From Allobranchiibius huperziae (lineage in GTDB: Bacteria > Actinomycetota > Actinomycetes > Actinomycetales > Dermatophilaceae): a stretch of DNA of 64,000 nucleotides. A program made the position numbers and the translations under genes. Positions 55,091 through 63,875 of this stretch are shown in pieces; position 1 is the first letter of the stretch; each line of letters begins with the position of its first letter. Under the pieces are notes generated by a model. That model was not told where the DNA came from and searched no databases. It saw nothing but the letters and a program-made list of their open reading frames with translations. The stretch covers positions 1,380,929 to 1,444,928 of the forward strand of contig NZ_JACCFW010000001.1 in assembly GCF_013410455.1 (NCBI RefSeq), given 5' to 3'.

Positions 55091-55935
55091 TGGCAGCTGC
55101 AGTCGTCAACCGGTCGGCGGGCCAGAACAAGCGAGCCGGCGGTCTGCTGAGCGCGGCCGCGTGGGTGATCGCGGTGCTGTTCATCATCCCGATCCTCTGG
55201 ATGGTGCTCACCGCCTTCCACCAGGAGAACGACGCGGCGAAGAACCCCCCGGCCTTCTTCGCGCCCCTGTCGACCTCCGGGTTCAGCGACTTCTGGGCTG
55301 CCAAGCCCATCCCGCCCATGCTGAACTCGTTGACGGCCTCCCTGGTGTCGACGCTGTTCGTGCTGTGTCTGGCGCTTCCGGCGGCGTACGCGCTGTCCAT
55401 CAAACCGGTGCGTAAGTGGACCGATGTCATGTTCTTCTTCCTCTCCACGAAGTTCATGCCGATCGTGGCGGGGCTGCTGCCGCTCTACCTGGTGGCGAAG
55501 AACACCGGACTCCTCGGAAACGTATGGTCGCTCGTTCTCATCTACACCTCGATGAACCTGCCGATCGCCGTCTGGATGCTGCGTTCGTTCCTCGCGGAGA
55601 TGCCGATCGAGATCCTCGAGGCCTCCCAGGTGGACGGTGCGGGGTTCTTCACGCAGATGTACAAGATCGTCATCCCCTTGGTGATGCCGGGTCTGGCGTC
55701 GGCGGCGTTGATCTGCTTCATCTTCAGCTGGAACGAGCTCCTGCTCGCCAACACGCTCGGCGGCAACACGGCTCAGACGGCTCCGGTCTTCCTCACGGGC
55801 TTCGTGACCAGTCAGGGTCTGTTCCTGGCGAAGGTGTGCGCCGCGGCAGTCGCCATCTCCCTGCCTGTGCTGGCCGCAGGGTTCGCGGCCCAGGACAAGC
55901 TGGTCCAGGGATTGTCGCTCGGCGCAGTCAAGTGA
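55090..55935 (+). CDS. ABC transporter permease, polyol type (second)
   Basis: A 281-aa permease of the MalG/SmoG kind with six hydrophobic segments and the EAA loop LEASQVDGAGFFTQMYKIVI. It forms the channel with the preceding permease. No ATP-binding subunit follows; the next gene is the dehydrogenase, 2 bp away. Actinobacterial sugar transporters often share one multitask ATPase (MsiK) encoded elsewhere, which would explain the gap. Confidence 0.93.
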   Translation: MAAAVVNRSAGQNKRAGGLLSAAAWVIAVLFIIPILWMVLTAFHQENDAAKNPPAFFAPLSTSGFSDFWAAKPIPPMLNSLTASLVSTLFVLCLALPAAYALSIKPVRKWTDVMFFFLSTKFMPIVAGLLPLYLVAKNTGLLGNVWSLVLIYTSMNLPIAVWMLRSFLAEMPIEILEASQVDGAGFFTQMYKIVIPLVMPGLASAALICFIFSWNELLLANTLGGNTAQTAPVFLTGFVTSQGLFLAKVCAAAVAISLPVLAAGFAAQDKLVQGLSLGAVK

Positions 55936-55937
55936 CG

Positions 55938-57419
55938 ATGACCGTCACTCTGTCGCAGTCCACGCTGGCTCAACTGAGTACGGAGGTCGCACGCCCGTCG
56001 TACGACCGGTCGAAGGTCACCCCGGGGATGGTCCATCTGGGGGTCGGCGGATTCCACCGGGCCCACCAGGCGATGTACACGGACGCGCTGATGAACGACG
56101 GCGCTGCCATGGATTTCGGCATCGTCGGGGTGGGCGTGCTGCCGCAGGACGAGCGCATCGTCGAGATCCTCAACGGGCAGGACGGGCTCTACACCCTGGT
56201 GCAGAAGCATCCGGACGGCAGTCTGGAGCCGCGGGTGATCGGCTCGCTCCTGCGGATGCTGCACGCACCGAGCGACCCCGACGGCGTGCTGTCGGCGATG
56301 ACCGATCCGAGCACCCGGATCGTCTCCCTCACCATCACCGAGGGCGGCTATCTGGTCGACCAGGTGACGGGGGAGTTCGAGGCCGACCACCCCTCGATCC
56401 AGGGTGACCTGAAGGAGGGAGCCACTCCCTCGACGGCGTTCGGTTTCATCGTCGAGGCACTGCGTCGTCGCCGCGCGGCCGGCACAGCGCCGTTCACCGT
56501 CATGTCCTGCGACAACCTGCCAGGGAACGGCGACACCGCGCACCACTCGATCGGTGCCTTCGCCCGGCTGAAGGACGCCGAGCTGGCCGACTGGATGGAA
56601 GAGCACGTCCCCTTCCCCAACTGCATGGTCGACCGGATCACCCCGGTCACCGCCCCTGAGGACATCGCGGCGCTGCAGGAGCGTTTCGGAGTGCGGGACG
56701 GCTGGCCGGTGGTCTGCGAACCCTTCACCCAGTGGGTGCTGGAGGACCGCTTCACCGACGGTCGACCCGCGTGGGAGAAAGTCGGCGTGCAGGTCGTGGA
56801 CGACGTCGTCCCGTACGAGCTGATGAAGCTGCGGCTGCTCAACGCCAGCCACCAGGCGTTGTGCTACCTCGGTTACCTGTCCGGGTACCGCTACGCCCAC
56901 GAGGTCGCCTCCGACCCGCTCTTCGCCGAGTTCCTGCTCGGGTACATGGAGTTCGAAGGGACGCCGACGCTGCCCGAGGTGCCCGGCGTGGATCTCGCGG
57001 CCTATCGCGAGGAGCTGGTGTCCCGCTTCGCCAACCCGGAGGTGCGCGACACGCTGGCGCGGTTGTGCGCCGAGAGCTCGGACCGGATCCCGAAGTGGCT
57101 GGTGCCGGTGATCAAGGCCGACCTGGAGGCGGGCCGCCCCGTCGACCGCTCCGCACTGGTCGTCGCCGCGTGGGCCCGCTACGCCGAGGGCACCGACGAG
57201 GAGGGCGAGCCGATCGACATCGTCGACCACCGCAAGGAGGCCGTGATGCGCGCCGCCGCCGACACCTCCGATCCGCTGGCGTTCGTCCGCGACAAAGCGC
57301 TCTTCGGCGACCTGGCCGAGCAGAAGGGATTCACCGAGCCCTACCTCGCGTCGCTGAAGTCGTTGCACGACAAGGGTGCCCGCCAGACTCTGCAAGAGCT
57401 TGTCGATCGGGTCCGGTAG
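55938..57419 (+). CDS. Mannitol/arabitol 2-dehydrogenase family protein
   Basis: A 493-aa long-chain polyol dehydrogenase, NAD-dependent and zinc-independent. The coenzyme motif is VHLGVGGFHRAHQA, and the catalytic KxxxxNxxH is KLRLLNASH. Members oxidise mannitol to fructose and D-arabitol to D-xylulose. The neighbouring xylulokinase and the absence of a fructokinase favour D-arabitol as the main substrate. ATG 55938 or the in-frame GTG at 55932 can be the start. It lies 2 bp after the second permease gene. Confidence 0.93.
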   Translation: MTVTLSQSTLAQLSTEVARPSYDRSKVTPGMVHLGVGGFHRAHQAMYTDALMNDGAAMDFGIVGVGVLPQDERIVEILNGQDGLYTLVQKHPDGSLEPRVIGSLLRMLHAPSDPDGVLSAMTDPSTRIVSLTITEGGYLVDQVTGEFEADHPSIQGDLKEGATPSTAFGFIVEALRRRRAAGTAPFTVMSCDNLPGNGDTAHHSIGAFARLKDAELADWMEEHVPFPNCMVDRITPVTAPEDIAALQERFGVRDGWPVVCEPFTQWVLEDRFTDGRPAWEKVGVQVVDDVVPYELMKLRLLNASHQALCYLGYLSGYRYAHEVASDPLFAEFLLGYMEFEGTPTLPEVPGVDLAAYREELVSRFANPEVRDTLARLCAESSDRIPKWLVPVIKADLEAGRPVDRSALVVAAWARYAEGTDEEGEPIDIVDHRKEAVMRAAADTSDPLAFVRDKALFGDLAEQKGFTEPYLASLKSLHDKGARQTLQELVDRVR

Positions 57420-57503
57420 GCGTAGACAGGTGCAGCCTGCCGTCGACTCCGGTCCGGCACCTATCTGACGCCCGCCCTTCGCCCCACCGACCCAAGGACA
57501 CCG

Positions 57504-58910
57504 ATGCCCCGCACCCTCGTCGCCGGAGTCGACTCCTCGACCCAGTCCTGCAAGATCGTCGTCTGTGACGCCGACACCGGAGAGGTGGTCCGGGAGTCAC
57601 GGGCAGCCCACCCCGACGGGACCGAGGTGTCCGCCGACCACTGGTGGACCGCATATGAGCAGGCTGCCTCCGACGGGATGCTCGAGGGCGTATCCGCCCT
57701 GGCGGTCGGCGGTCAGCAGCACGGGATGGTCACGCTCGACGGTGACGACAAGCTGGTGCGGGATGCGTTGCTGTGGAACGACGTACGCTCCGCCGAGGCG
57801 GCTGCCGACCTCGTACGGGAGCTCGGAGGACCGCAGGCGTGGGTCGACCGTGTCGACGTCGTCCCGCTCGCGGCGTTCACCGTGGCCAAGGTGCGCTGGC
57901 TGGCCGAGCACGAACCGGAGCATGCTGCGCGCACCGAGCGGGTCGTCCTGCCGCACGACTGGTTGACCGGCCGGATCCTGCAGTCCGGCAACGGTTTCGA
58001 GCGCTGGACCACCGATCGCGGTGACGCGTCCGGCACCGGGTACTGGTCGCCGGTCACCGGGACCTACCAGGACGAGCTCGTGCGGTTGGCCGCCGGGAAG
58101 GCGCTCGACCTGCCACAGGTGCTCGCGCCCGACGCCGCCGCGGGTCGCACGGACTCCGGCATCCTCGTCGCGCCGGGAACCGGCGACAACATGGCCGCCG
58201 CTCTGTCCCTGGGATTGGAGGCGGGCGATGCCGTGGTGTCGCTCGGGACCAGTGGGACGGTCTACGCCGCCCATGAGCGGCCCTCCGGCGATCCCACCGG
58301 GGCGGTCGCCGGATTCGCCGACGCGACAGGTGGGCACCTGCCGCTCATGTGCACGCTCAATGCCGCGCGGGTGCTCAGCGCCGCGGCGGCCATGCTCGGG
58401 ACCGACCTTGCCGGTCTGGACCGGTTGGCCCTCGCCGCGTCGCCGGGCGCGGAGGGACTGGTCCTGTTGCCCTACCTCGACGGCGAACGCACGCCCAACC
58501 TCCCGGAGGCGACCGGCAGCCTCGGCGGTCTCACTCGCTCCAACGCGACCCCGGAGAATCTCGCGCGGGCCTGCGTGGAGGGGATGCTCGCCAATCTGGC
58601 GGCCGGCATCACCGACCTGCGCGCGGTCGGCGTGCCCGTCGAGCGCGCACTGCTCATCGGTGGTGCGGCGGCGTCGGCAGCGGTCCGGGCGATCGCGCCG
58701 ATGGTGCTCGGCGTGCCGGTGAGCGTGCCCGACAGCGCGGAGTACGTCGCGCTCGGCGCAGCCCGGCAGGCCGCCTGGGTGCTGTCCGGGGGCGGAGACC
58801 TGCCGCCGTGGTCGGTGGACGCGCATACGACGATCGACCTGCCGAGCGGGGACGACGGTGCGCGGATCCGGGACAGGTACGACGCGTTCCGGCACACCGT
58901 GCACGGCTGA
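57504..58910 (+). CDS. xylB: Xylulokinase
   Basis: A 468-aa FGGY-family kinase making D-xylulose 5-phosphate. Residues 1-20 hold the phosphate motif VAGVDSSTQSCKIVV; HGMVTLDG marks the sugar site; the C-terminal half has LGTSGTVYAAHE, the FGGY-like LLPYLDGERTPN, and LIGGAAASAAVRAIAPMVLG. The gene follows the dehydrogenase after 84 bp, which contain a weak 9-bp inverted repeat. Together they would convert imported D-arabitol to a pentose-phosphate intermediate. Its stop is 3 bp from that of the convergent VOC gene. Confidence 0.94.
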   Translation: MPRTLVAGVDSSTQSCKIVVCDADTGEVVRESRAAHPDGTEVSADHWWTAYEQAASDGMLEGVSALAVGGQQHGMVTLDGDDKLVRDALLWNDVRSAEAAADLVRELGGPQAWVDRVDVVPLAAFTVAKVRWLAEHEPEHAARTERVVLPHDWLTGRILQSGNGFERWTTDRGDASGTGYWSPVTGTYQDELVRLAAGKALDLPQVLAPDAAAGRTDSGILVAPGTGDNMAAALSLGLEAGDAVVSLGTSGTVYAAHERPSGDPTGAVAGFADATGGHLPLMCTLNAARVLSAAAAMLGTDLAGLDRLALAASPGAEGLVLLPYLDGERTPNLPEATGSLGGLTRSNATPENLARACVEGMLANLAAGITDLRAVGVPVERALLIGGAAASAAVRAIAPMVLGVPVSVPDSAEYVALGAARQAAWVLSGGGDLPPWSVDAHTTIDLPSGDDGARIRDRYDAFRHTVHG

Positions 58911-58913
58911 GCC

Positions 58914-59354
58914 TCAATCGAGGCAGAACTCGTTGCCCTCCGGGTCGCCCATGGTGATGAAGCCCGTCTCCATGGTGGCCGGGTCCGGCTCCACCCGGTA
59001 GAGCCGGACGGCGCCCAGAGCCTGCACCCGGGTCGCCTCGGCCTCCAGGGCGGTCATCCGGGCGTCGCCCTCCGCGCCCGGCGCGGCGCGCACGTCCAGG
59101 TGCACCCGGTTCTTCACCGCTTTGCTCTCTGGCACCCGTTGGAAGAAGATCCGCGGTCCGGACCCCTCCAGCGGCAGGATGGCCGACCGGGCATTGCGCT
59201 CCTGGGGTGGCACGCCGAACGCCTCCAGGGCCGCGTCCCAGGAGTCGAATCCCTGCGGCGGTGGCTGCAGCTGGTATCCGAGTACGGCCGCCCAGAACCG
59301 TGCGAGCCGGTCCGGGTCGGTGCAGTCGAACGTGATCTGGATGTCCGCCGTCAT
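58914..59354 (-). CDS. VOC-family protein
   Basis: A 146-aa protein of the vicinal-oxygen-chelate superfamily, in the group resembling Glyoxalase_6: QITFDCTDPDRLARFWAAVL at the start, IFFQRVPESKAVKNRVHLDV in the middle, and GDPEGNEFCLD at the C-terminus. The substrate is unknown. ATG 59354 is chosen for its fit to the family start. It converges on xylB with 3 bp between. Confidence 0.88.
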   Translation of the reverse strand: MTADIQITFDCTDPDRLARFWAAVLGYQLQPPPQGFDSWDAALEAFGVPPQERNARSAILPLEGSGPRIFFQRVPESKAVKNRVHLDVRAAPGAEGDARMTALEAEATRVQALGAVRLYRVEPDPATMETGFITMGDPEGNEFCLD

Positions 59355-59416
59355 CCCGCCACGGTGACACCGCCCACCGACAGCCGCTCGCCGACGGCGC
59401 GGGCCCGCCAACGCGA

Positions 59417-59453
59417 AGGGCGTACGCCGACCGAAGCGGTCGGCGTACGCCCT
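59417..59453. terminator. Hairpin downstream of katA
   Basis: A perfect 17-bp stem (AGGGCGTACGCCGACCG on the left) with an AAG loop lies 24 bp after the katA stop on the minus strand. It ends the furA-katA transcript. No T tract follows. Confidence 0.75.
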
Positions 59454-59477
59454 CAGCGATGCGTCAGGTCACCCAGG

Positions 59478-61052
59478 TCAGTGAGCAGCCTGGGTGCGCT
59501 TCTCCACGATCAGGTCGACGTTCGCCTTGGCGTCGTCGTCCTCACCGCCGGGGTTCTCCCCGCCGACCTCGGCACGGACCTGCTCCTCGATCTTGGCGCC
59601 GGTCGTCGGGTCGACGTTCTTCCAGTACTGGAAGGCGCGCTCGAGGACCTCACCCTTGACGCCGCCGAGCAGGTGGCCCGCCACGGTGTCGACGAACCGG
59701 TCACGCTGGTCCTGGGTCCACACGTTGCGGACCAGGTCACCGGCCTGGCTGAAGTCGTCGTCGTCGGCGCGCAGGGTGTGGGCCTGGCGCACCATCTCGC
59801 CGTCGGACTCCCAGCTCTCCTCGACCTCGCCGACGTTGTCGGCGTAGCCGCGACCGAAGCTGTTCGGCGCGTAGACCGGGTCGTCACCGGTGTGCTCGAA
59901 GGCCATCGGGCCGTCGAACGCATAGGTGTTGTGGTCCTGCACCCGCGGCCGGTTGACCGGCAGCTGCAGGTAATTCGGGCCGATCCGGTAGCGGTGCGTG
60001 TCGCTGTAGGCGAAGGTGCGCCCCAGCAGCATCTTGTCGGGGGAGAAGCCGATGCCCGGCACGGTCGCGGACGGCTCGAACGCCGCCTGCTCGATCTGGG
60101 CGAAGAAGTTCTCCGGGTTGCGGTTCAGGGTCATCGTGCCGACCTTGACCAGCGGGTAGTCGCTGTGCGGCCACACCTTCGTGAGGTCGAAGGGGTTGAG
60201 GTGGTAGGTCTTGGCGTCCTCGTACGGCATGAGCTGCACCGACAGATCCCAGCTCGGGAAGTCGCCGCCCTCGATGGCCTCGTGCAGGTCGCGGCGGTGG
60301 AAGTCCGCGTCCTCGCCGGCGATCCGGGTCGCGGCCTCGCCGGTCAGACCCTCGACACCCTGGTTGCTGTGGAAGTGGTACTTCACCCAGTGCTTCTCAC
60401 CGGCTTCGTTGATCCACATGAAGGTGTGGCTGCCGTAGCCGTTCATGTGCCGCCAGGTGTGCGGGATCCCGCGGTCGCCCATCAGGTAGGTCACCTGGTG
60501 CGCCGACTCGGGGTTGAGGCTCCAGAAGTCCCACTGCATGTTGTTGTCGCGCAGGCCGGTGCCGCCGCGACGCTTCTGGCTGCGGATGAAGTGCGGGAAC
60601 TTCATCGTGTCGCGGATGAAGAACACCGGGGTGTTGTTGCCGACCAGGTCGTAGTTGCCCTCGGTCGTGTAGAACTTCAGCGAGAAACCGCGCGGGTCGC
60701 GCCACGTGTCGGGCGAGCCCTGCTCACCGGCGACGGTGGAGAAACGCGCCAGCATGTCGGTCGTGGTGCCCTTCTGGAAGAGGGCCGCCTTGGTGTACGC
60801 CGAGACGTCCTCGGTCGCCTCGAACACACCGAACGCACCCGACCCCTTGGCGTGCACGTTGCGCTCCGGCACGCGCTCGCGGTTGAAGTGCGCCATCTGC
60901 TCGATGAAGTGGGTGTCGTGCAGGAAGATCGGACCGTCCGGCCCGTTGGTGAGGGAGTTGCGGTCGCTCGGCGCGGGGGCGCCGGTCGAGGTACGCGAAC
61001 CCAGGTGCGCCTCCTTGGACGGAGCGGTCTGGATCGATTCGTTGCCGGTCAT
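59478..61052 (-). CDS. katA: Catalase (heme, monofunctional)
   Basis: A 524-aa small-subunit heme catalase. The distal His is in [18 protein letters not shown], the distal Asn in [12 protein letters not shown], and the proximal heme Tyr in [18 protein letters not shown] 40-residue C-terminal tail beyond the core is charged. ATG 61052 follows GAAAGTGAGA. It lies 53 bp after the Fur-family regulator on the same strand, the usual furA-catalase pairing. The hairpin at 59417-59453 ends the transcript. Confidence 0.96.
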   Translation of the reverse strand: MTGNESIQTAPSKEAHLGSRTSTGAPAPSDRNSLTNGPDGPIFLHDTHFIEQMAHFNRERVPERNVHAKGSGAFGVFEATEDVSAYTKAALFQKGTTTDMLARFSTVAGEQGSPDTWRDPRGFSLKFYTTEGNYDLVGNNTPVFFIRDTMKFPHFIRSQKRRGGTGLRDNNMQWDFWSLNPESAHQVTYLMGDRGIPHTWRHMNGYGSHTFMWINEAGEKHWVKYHFHSNQGVEGLTGEAATRIAGEDADFHRRDLHEAIEGGDFPSWDLSVQLMPYEDAKTYHLNPFDLTKVWPHSDYPLVKVGTMTLNRNPENFFAQIEQAAFEPSATVPGIGFSPDKMLLGRTFAYSDTHRYRIGPNYLQLPVNRPRVQDHNTYAFDGPMAFEHTGDDPVYAPNSFGRGYADNVGEVEESWESDGEMVRQAHTLRADDDDFSQAGDLVRNVWTQDQRDRFVDTVAGHLLGGVKGEVLERAFQYWKNVDPTTGAKIEEQVRAEVGGENPGGEDDDAKANVDLIVEKRTQAAH

Positions 61053-61105
61053 CTGGCTCTCACTTTCCTTCTTCGGTGGTCGGTCTTCGATGGGGGTCTG
61101 GGGGA

Positions 61106-61597
61106 TCAGGGGACCTGCGAGCCCGGGGTGCCGGGGTGCCGCGATGATCGAGGGTCACTCGATTCGTCATTACCCGGAACGTCGTCGCGGCACTCGGAGC
61201 AGTGGCCCCAGTAGATGACCTCGGCCTCGTCGATCGTGAACCCGTCGGGGTTGCTCGCTTCCAGGCACGGTGCGGGCCCGACGGCGCAGTCGACGTCGCC
61301 GACGGCACCGCACGAGCGGCATACGACGTGGTGATGGTTGTCGCCGGTGCGCGTCTCGTAGCGGGCCGGGTGACCGGCGGGCTCGATGCGACGTACGAGA
61401 CCGGCGGCGGTCAGCGCGCGCAGCACGTCGTAGACCGCCTGCACCGAGACCGACCCCAGGCGCTCGCGGACGGCCATGACCAGGTCGTCGGCGTCGGCGT
61501 GCGGCCGAGAGGAGAGCTCCTCCAGGACCGCGACGCGAGGCGCGGTGACCCGCAGCTGCGCCGCGCGCAGCTTCATGGGGGTCTCTGACGGGTGCAT
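61106..61597 (-). CDS. furA: Fur-family peroxide regulator (FurA/CatR-like)
   Basis: A 163-aa Fur-family repressor. The winged helix lies at residues about 10-80 ([20 protein letters not shown], then [19 protein letters not shown]). The dimer and metal domain has [18 protein letters not shown] and a second Cys pair in GHCSECRDD, so the structural zinc site is present. The C-terminal 25 residues are an extra charged tail. In actinobacteria such genes precede and repress katA or katG and themselves. I could not find a clear operator in the 320 bp upstream. Confidence 0.93.
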   Translation of the reverse strand: MHPSETPMKLRAAQLRVTAPRVAVLEELSSRPHADADDLVMAVRERLGSVSVQAVYDVLRALTAAGLVRRIEPAGHPARYETRTGDNHHHVVCRSCGAVGDVDCAVGPAPCLEASNPDGFTIDEAEVIYWGHCSECRDDVPGNDESSDPRSSRHPGTPGSQVP

Positions 61598-61917
61598 CGT
61601 GACCTACACCACCACACCAGTCTGGAACCGTTCAAGACAGGGTCGGCTTACCTCGTGGTCCTCTCGGGTAGGTCGGCTGGGCGGCTTCCGCTTCACAGGG
61701 CCCGATCTCAGGCAGCCTCGATGCGCAGCGTTGCCCTCGGCGTGCGCTGCTGGACGTCTCTTGCGTGGGTTGCACGCGTTGCGATCACGTTCCTGCGCGT
61801 GGTGCACCTGCCGGGGTGGGTTGTCGGCGCAGCGGTCGGTTGCCGACTCGGGAGGTGGCGAGCAACGTCACACGAAAACGACTGGAGTCAAGAATTTCGA
61901 TATGGAAGTATTGACGC
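61598..61917. other. Divergent region between furA and an MFS gene
   Basis: No gene is seen in these 320 bp. The right end holds the dyad at 61887-61915 described separately. No recognisable FurA box was found near furA. Confidence 0.5.
61887..61915. promoter_or_regulatory. Dyad symmetry immediately upstream of the MFS gene
   Basis: GTCAAGAATTTC and GGAAGTATTGAC face each other across a 5-nt spacer and match at 9 of 12 positions. The dyad is AT-rich in a GC-rich neighbourhood and ends 2 nt before ATG 61918, so a bound regulator would block transcription or translation. Confidence 0.5.
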
Positions 61918-63114
61918 ATGTCCATCACGCCGTACCGACGCGTGCTCGCCGTCCGCGACGCACGTCGCGTACTGCTGCTCGGATTCCTGCTGCGCCTGCC
62001 GATCTTCTCGGCCGGAGTCATCCTCACGCTGCACGTCGTCAGCCACCTGCACCGCACCTACACCGAGGCCGGCCTGGTGGCCGCCGCCGGCACCATCGCC
62101 ATCGCCGTCTCAGGGCCCTGGCGGGGGCGGTTGCTGGACCGTCTCGGCCTACGGCGCGTGGTCGCCCCCTCGATCGTGGTGAACGGTGTCTGCTGGTCGA
62201 TCGCGCCGTTCGTCGGCTACTGGGCGCTGCTCGTTCTCTCGGTCGTCGCCGGACTGTTCGTGGTGCCGACCTTCTCGGTGATCCGCCAGGGCGTCATCGC
62301 CGCCGTGACCGAGGTCGACCGGCGCACCGCGCTCTCGCTGGACGGGATCGTCGTCGAGCTGGCGTTCATGACCGGGCCGCTGCTGGTGGTCTGGCTCGCG
62401 ACCGTCGTCTCGACCACGTGGGTGCTCTTCGGCATCGAGATGGTCGGTGTCGTCGTGGGCGTGCTGCTCTGGTGGGCCGACCCGCCGCTGCGCGATGCCT
62501 CGACCACGGGTTCGACGGCCGCGCCGGTGCAGCGCGCCGAGTGGTTCCGGCTGAAGTTCGTCCTGTTCTGCGCGGCTGCCACCGCGTCGACCATCGTGCT
62601 CACCGGCAGCGACGTCGCGTTCGTCGCAGCCATGAGGCAGTGGTCCGCCACGGCCTCCCTCGGGCTGGTCCTGGTCGTGTGGAGCGTGGGTTCGATCGTC
62701 GGCGGTCTCGTGTACGGCGCCATCTCGCGCCCGCTCCCGCCGTCGCTGTTGCTGCTCGGGCTCGCTGTCACGACCGCCCCCATGGCGCTCGCGACCTCTC
62801 CGTGGATGCTGGCGGCGTTCTCCCTGTTGGCCGGGATCTTCTGCGCTCCCACCATCACCGCGACGGTCGACGCGATCTCCCGTGTCGTCCCGCCGTCCGC
62901 GCGCGGCGAGGCCATGGGGTGGCACGGTTCGTTCATGACGACCGGCTCGGCGCTCGGTGCGCCGATCGGCGGGGTGGCGATCGATCACTTCGGATTCGGC
63001 GGAGGTTTCGTCTCCGTGTCGATCCTCGGTGCGCTCATCGCTCTGCTGGCTGCCGCAGGCGCGCGACCCCGCACCGGCCGTCCGGTCGAGGTCGAGCACC
63101 GGCTCGCTGCCTGA
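61918..63114 (+). CDS. MFS transporter
   Basis: A 398-aa major facilitator with about twelve hydrophobic segments. The helix 2-3 loop reads RGRLLDRLGLRRVVA, and the conserved helix-10/11 loop RVVPPSARGEAMGWHGSF is typical of the DHA1-like drug-efflux group. The substrate is unknown. The only start supported is ATG 61918, although no Shine-Dalgarno sequence is present. The end overlaps a hairpin shared with the convergent TfoX gene. Confidence 0.9.
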   Translation: MSITPYRRVLAVRDARRVLLLGFLLRLPIFSAGVILTLHVVSHLHRTYTEAGLVAAAGTIAIAVSGPWRGRLLDRLGLRRVVAPSIVVNGVCWSIAPFVGYWALLVLSVVAGLFVVPTFSVIRQGVIAAVTEVDRRTALSLDGIVVELAFMTGPLLVVWLATVVSTTWVLFGIEMVGVVVGVLLWWADPPLRDASTTGSTAAPVQRAEWFRLKFVLFCAAATASTIVLTGSDVAFVAAMRQWSATASLGLVLVVWSVGSIVGGLVYGAISRPLPPSLLLLGLAVTTAPMALATSPWMLAAFSLLAGIFCAPTITATVDAISRVVPPSARGEAMGWHGSFMTTGSALGAPIGGVAIDHFGFGGGFVSVSILGALIALLAAAGARPRTGRPVEVEHRLAA

Positions 63115-63142
63115 GCCGGCGGTCGGCTCAGCCGCCGGGCTC
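63113..63142. terminator. Hairpin between the MFS and TfoX genes
   Basis: GAGCCGGCGG pairs with CCGCC-G-GGCTC with one bulged G. It overlaps the stop codons of both convergent genes, so it would act on either transcript. Confidence 0.5.
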
Positions 63143-63481
63143 GGTGCCTTCGCGCCGCGGCAGGCTCGCGGCGTACGTCATTCCCTCATCGACCCACCGG
63201 TGCAACGCCTCGTCGTCGGCGACCGCTTCGGGGGACACGTCGAGCCAGCCGTCCAGCGCCCGGCCCCGCATCACGAAGCGCTCGACCCGCGGCGGGTCGA
63301 GCAGCTGCGCCGTCTGCTCGGGTGCCACCCGGACCATCAGGGCGCCCCGGCTGCCCGCGGCGACCGCGAGGTGGCCGTTGATCAGGAACGCGAGCCCACC
63401 GAACATGGCCTTCTCGGACAGTCCGTAGCTGCCTTCCACCAGGACGCGGATGCGCTGCGCGAGTTCCCTGTCGTACGGCAT
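63128..63481 (-). CDS. TfoX N-terminal domain protein
   Basis: A 117-aa protein consisting of the TfoX_N domain alone: the pattern EKAMFGGLAFLINGHLAVAA and the C-terminal WLDVSPEAVADDEALHRWVD are typical. Stand-alone TfoX_N proteins are widespread in actinobacteria and have no known competence function. ATG 63481 is preceded by GATAAT with a 6-nt gap. Confidence 0.88.
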   Translation of the reverse strand: MPYDRELAQRIRVLVEGSYGLSEKAMFGGLAFLINGHLAVAAGSRGALMVRVAPEQTAQLLDPPRVERFVMRGRALDGWLDVSPEAVADDEALHRWVDEGMTYAASLPRREGTEPGG

Positions 63482-63487
63482 GAGGTG

Positions 63488-63493
63488 ATTATC
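63488..63493 (-). promoter_or_regulatory. -10 hexamer of the TfoX gene, leaderless type
   Basis: Minus-strand GATAAT, 6 nt, ATG start. No Shine-Dalgarno sequence is present. Confidence 0.45.
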
Positions 63494-63793
63494 GAGCCGT
63501 GGTCCGGTCCTCGCACCGCGTTCGATGGAGCCGATGGCGCCGAATTGGTGGGAATGGCAGGGCGGCTGTTACCGTTGTGCTTACCGATCGGCGTTATGTC
63601 CGGGCAGCTGCCCGGGTCATCATCGCCGGTGTGCAAGAGAAGCAACCGCTTCCACCCTGTGCGGCAGGCATGCCGCGGGGTTCCGGTCCAGGTACGACGA
63701 TCCTCTCGGTCGTCCGTCGGTGCATCGTCACCGGCGACGAATCGATGGGGCGTCGGCGTCGGTCATCGACCGATCCGCCTGAACTGCAGCGTG
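63494..63793. other. Upstream region of infC
   Basis: No gene is seen. This is presumably the promoter and long 5' leader of the infC operon; I could not place the promoter with confidence. Confidence 0.5.
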
Positions 63794-63825
63794 GGCTCCT
63801 CGTGCACCGTGGGTGACGAGGAGCC
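63794..63825 (+). terminator. Intrinsic terminator in the infC leader (attenuator candidate)
   Basis: GGCTCCTCGT (63794-63803) pairs with ACGAGGAGCC (63816-63825), extended inside by CACC/GGTG across a bulged G, and is followed directly by TTTCTTT. It is the only hairpin in the window with a real T tract. It stands 50 bp before the infC start codon, in the right place to attenuate the IF3-L35-L20 operon. Confidence 0.75.
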
Positions 63826-63875
63826 TTTCTTTGTCTCCACGCAGCTTCGAAGGAGCAGCGGAAGAAGGAGCAGAC

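Noticed and set aside
57420-57503. A terminator between the polyol dehydrogenase and xylB genes
   Set aside because: The inverted repeat has only 9 pairs with a mismatch and a 23-nt loop, too weak to call.
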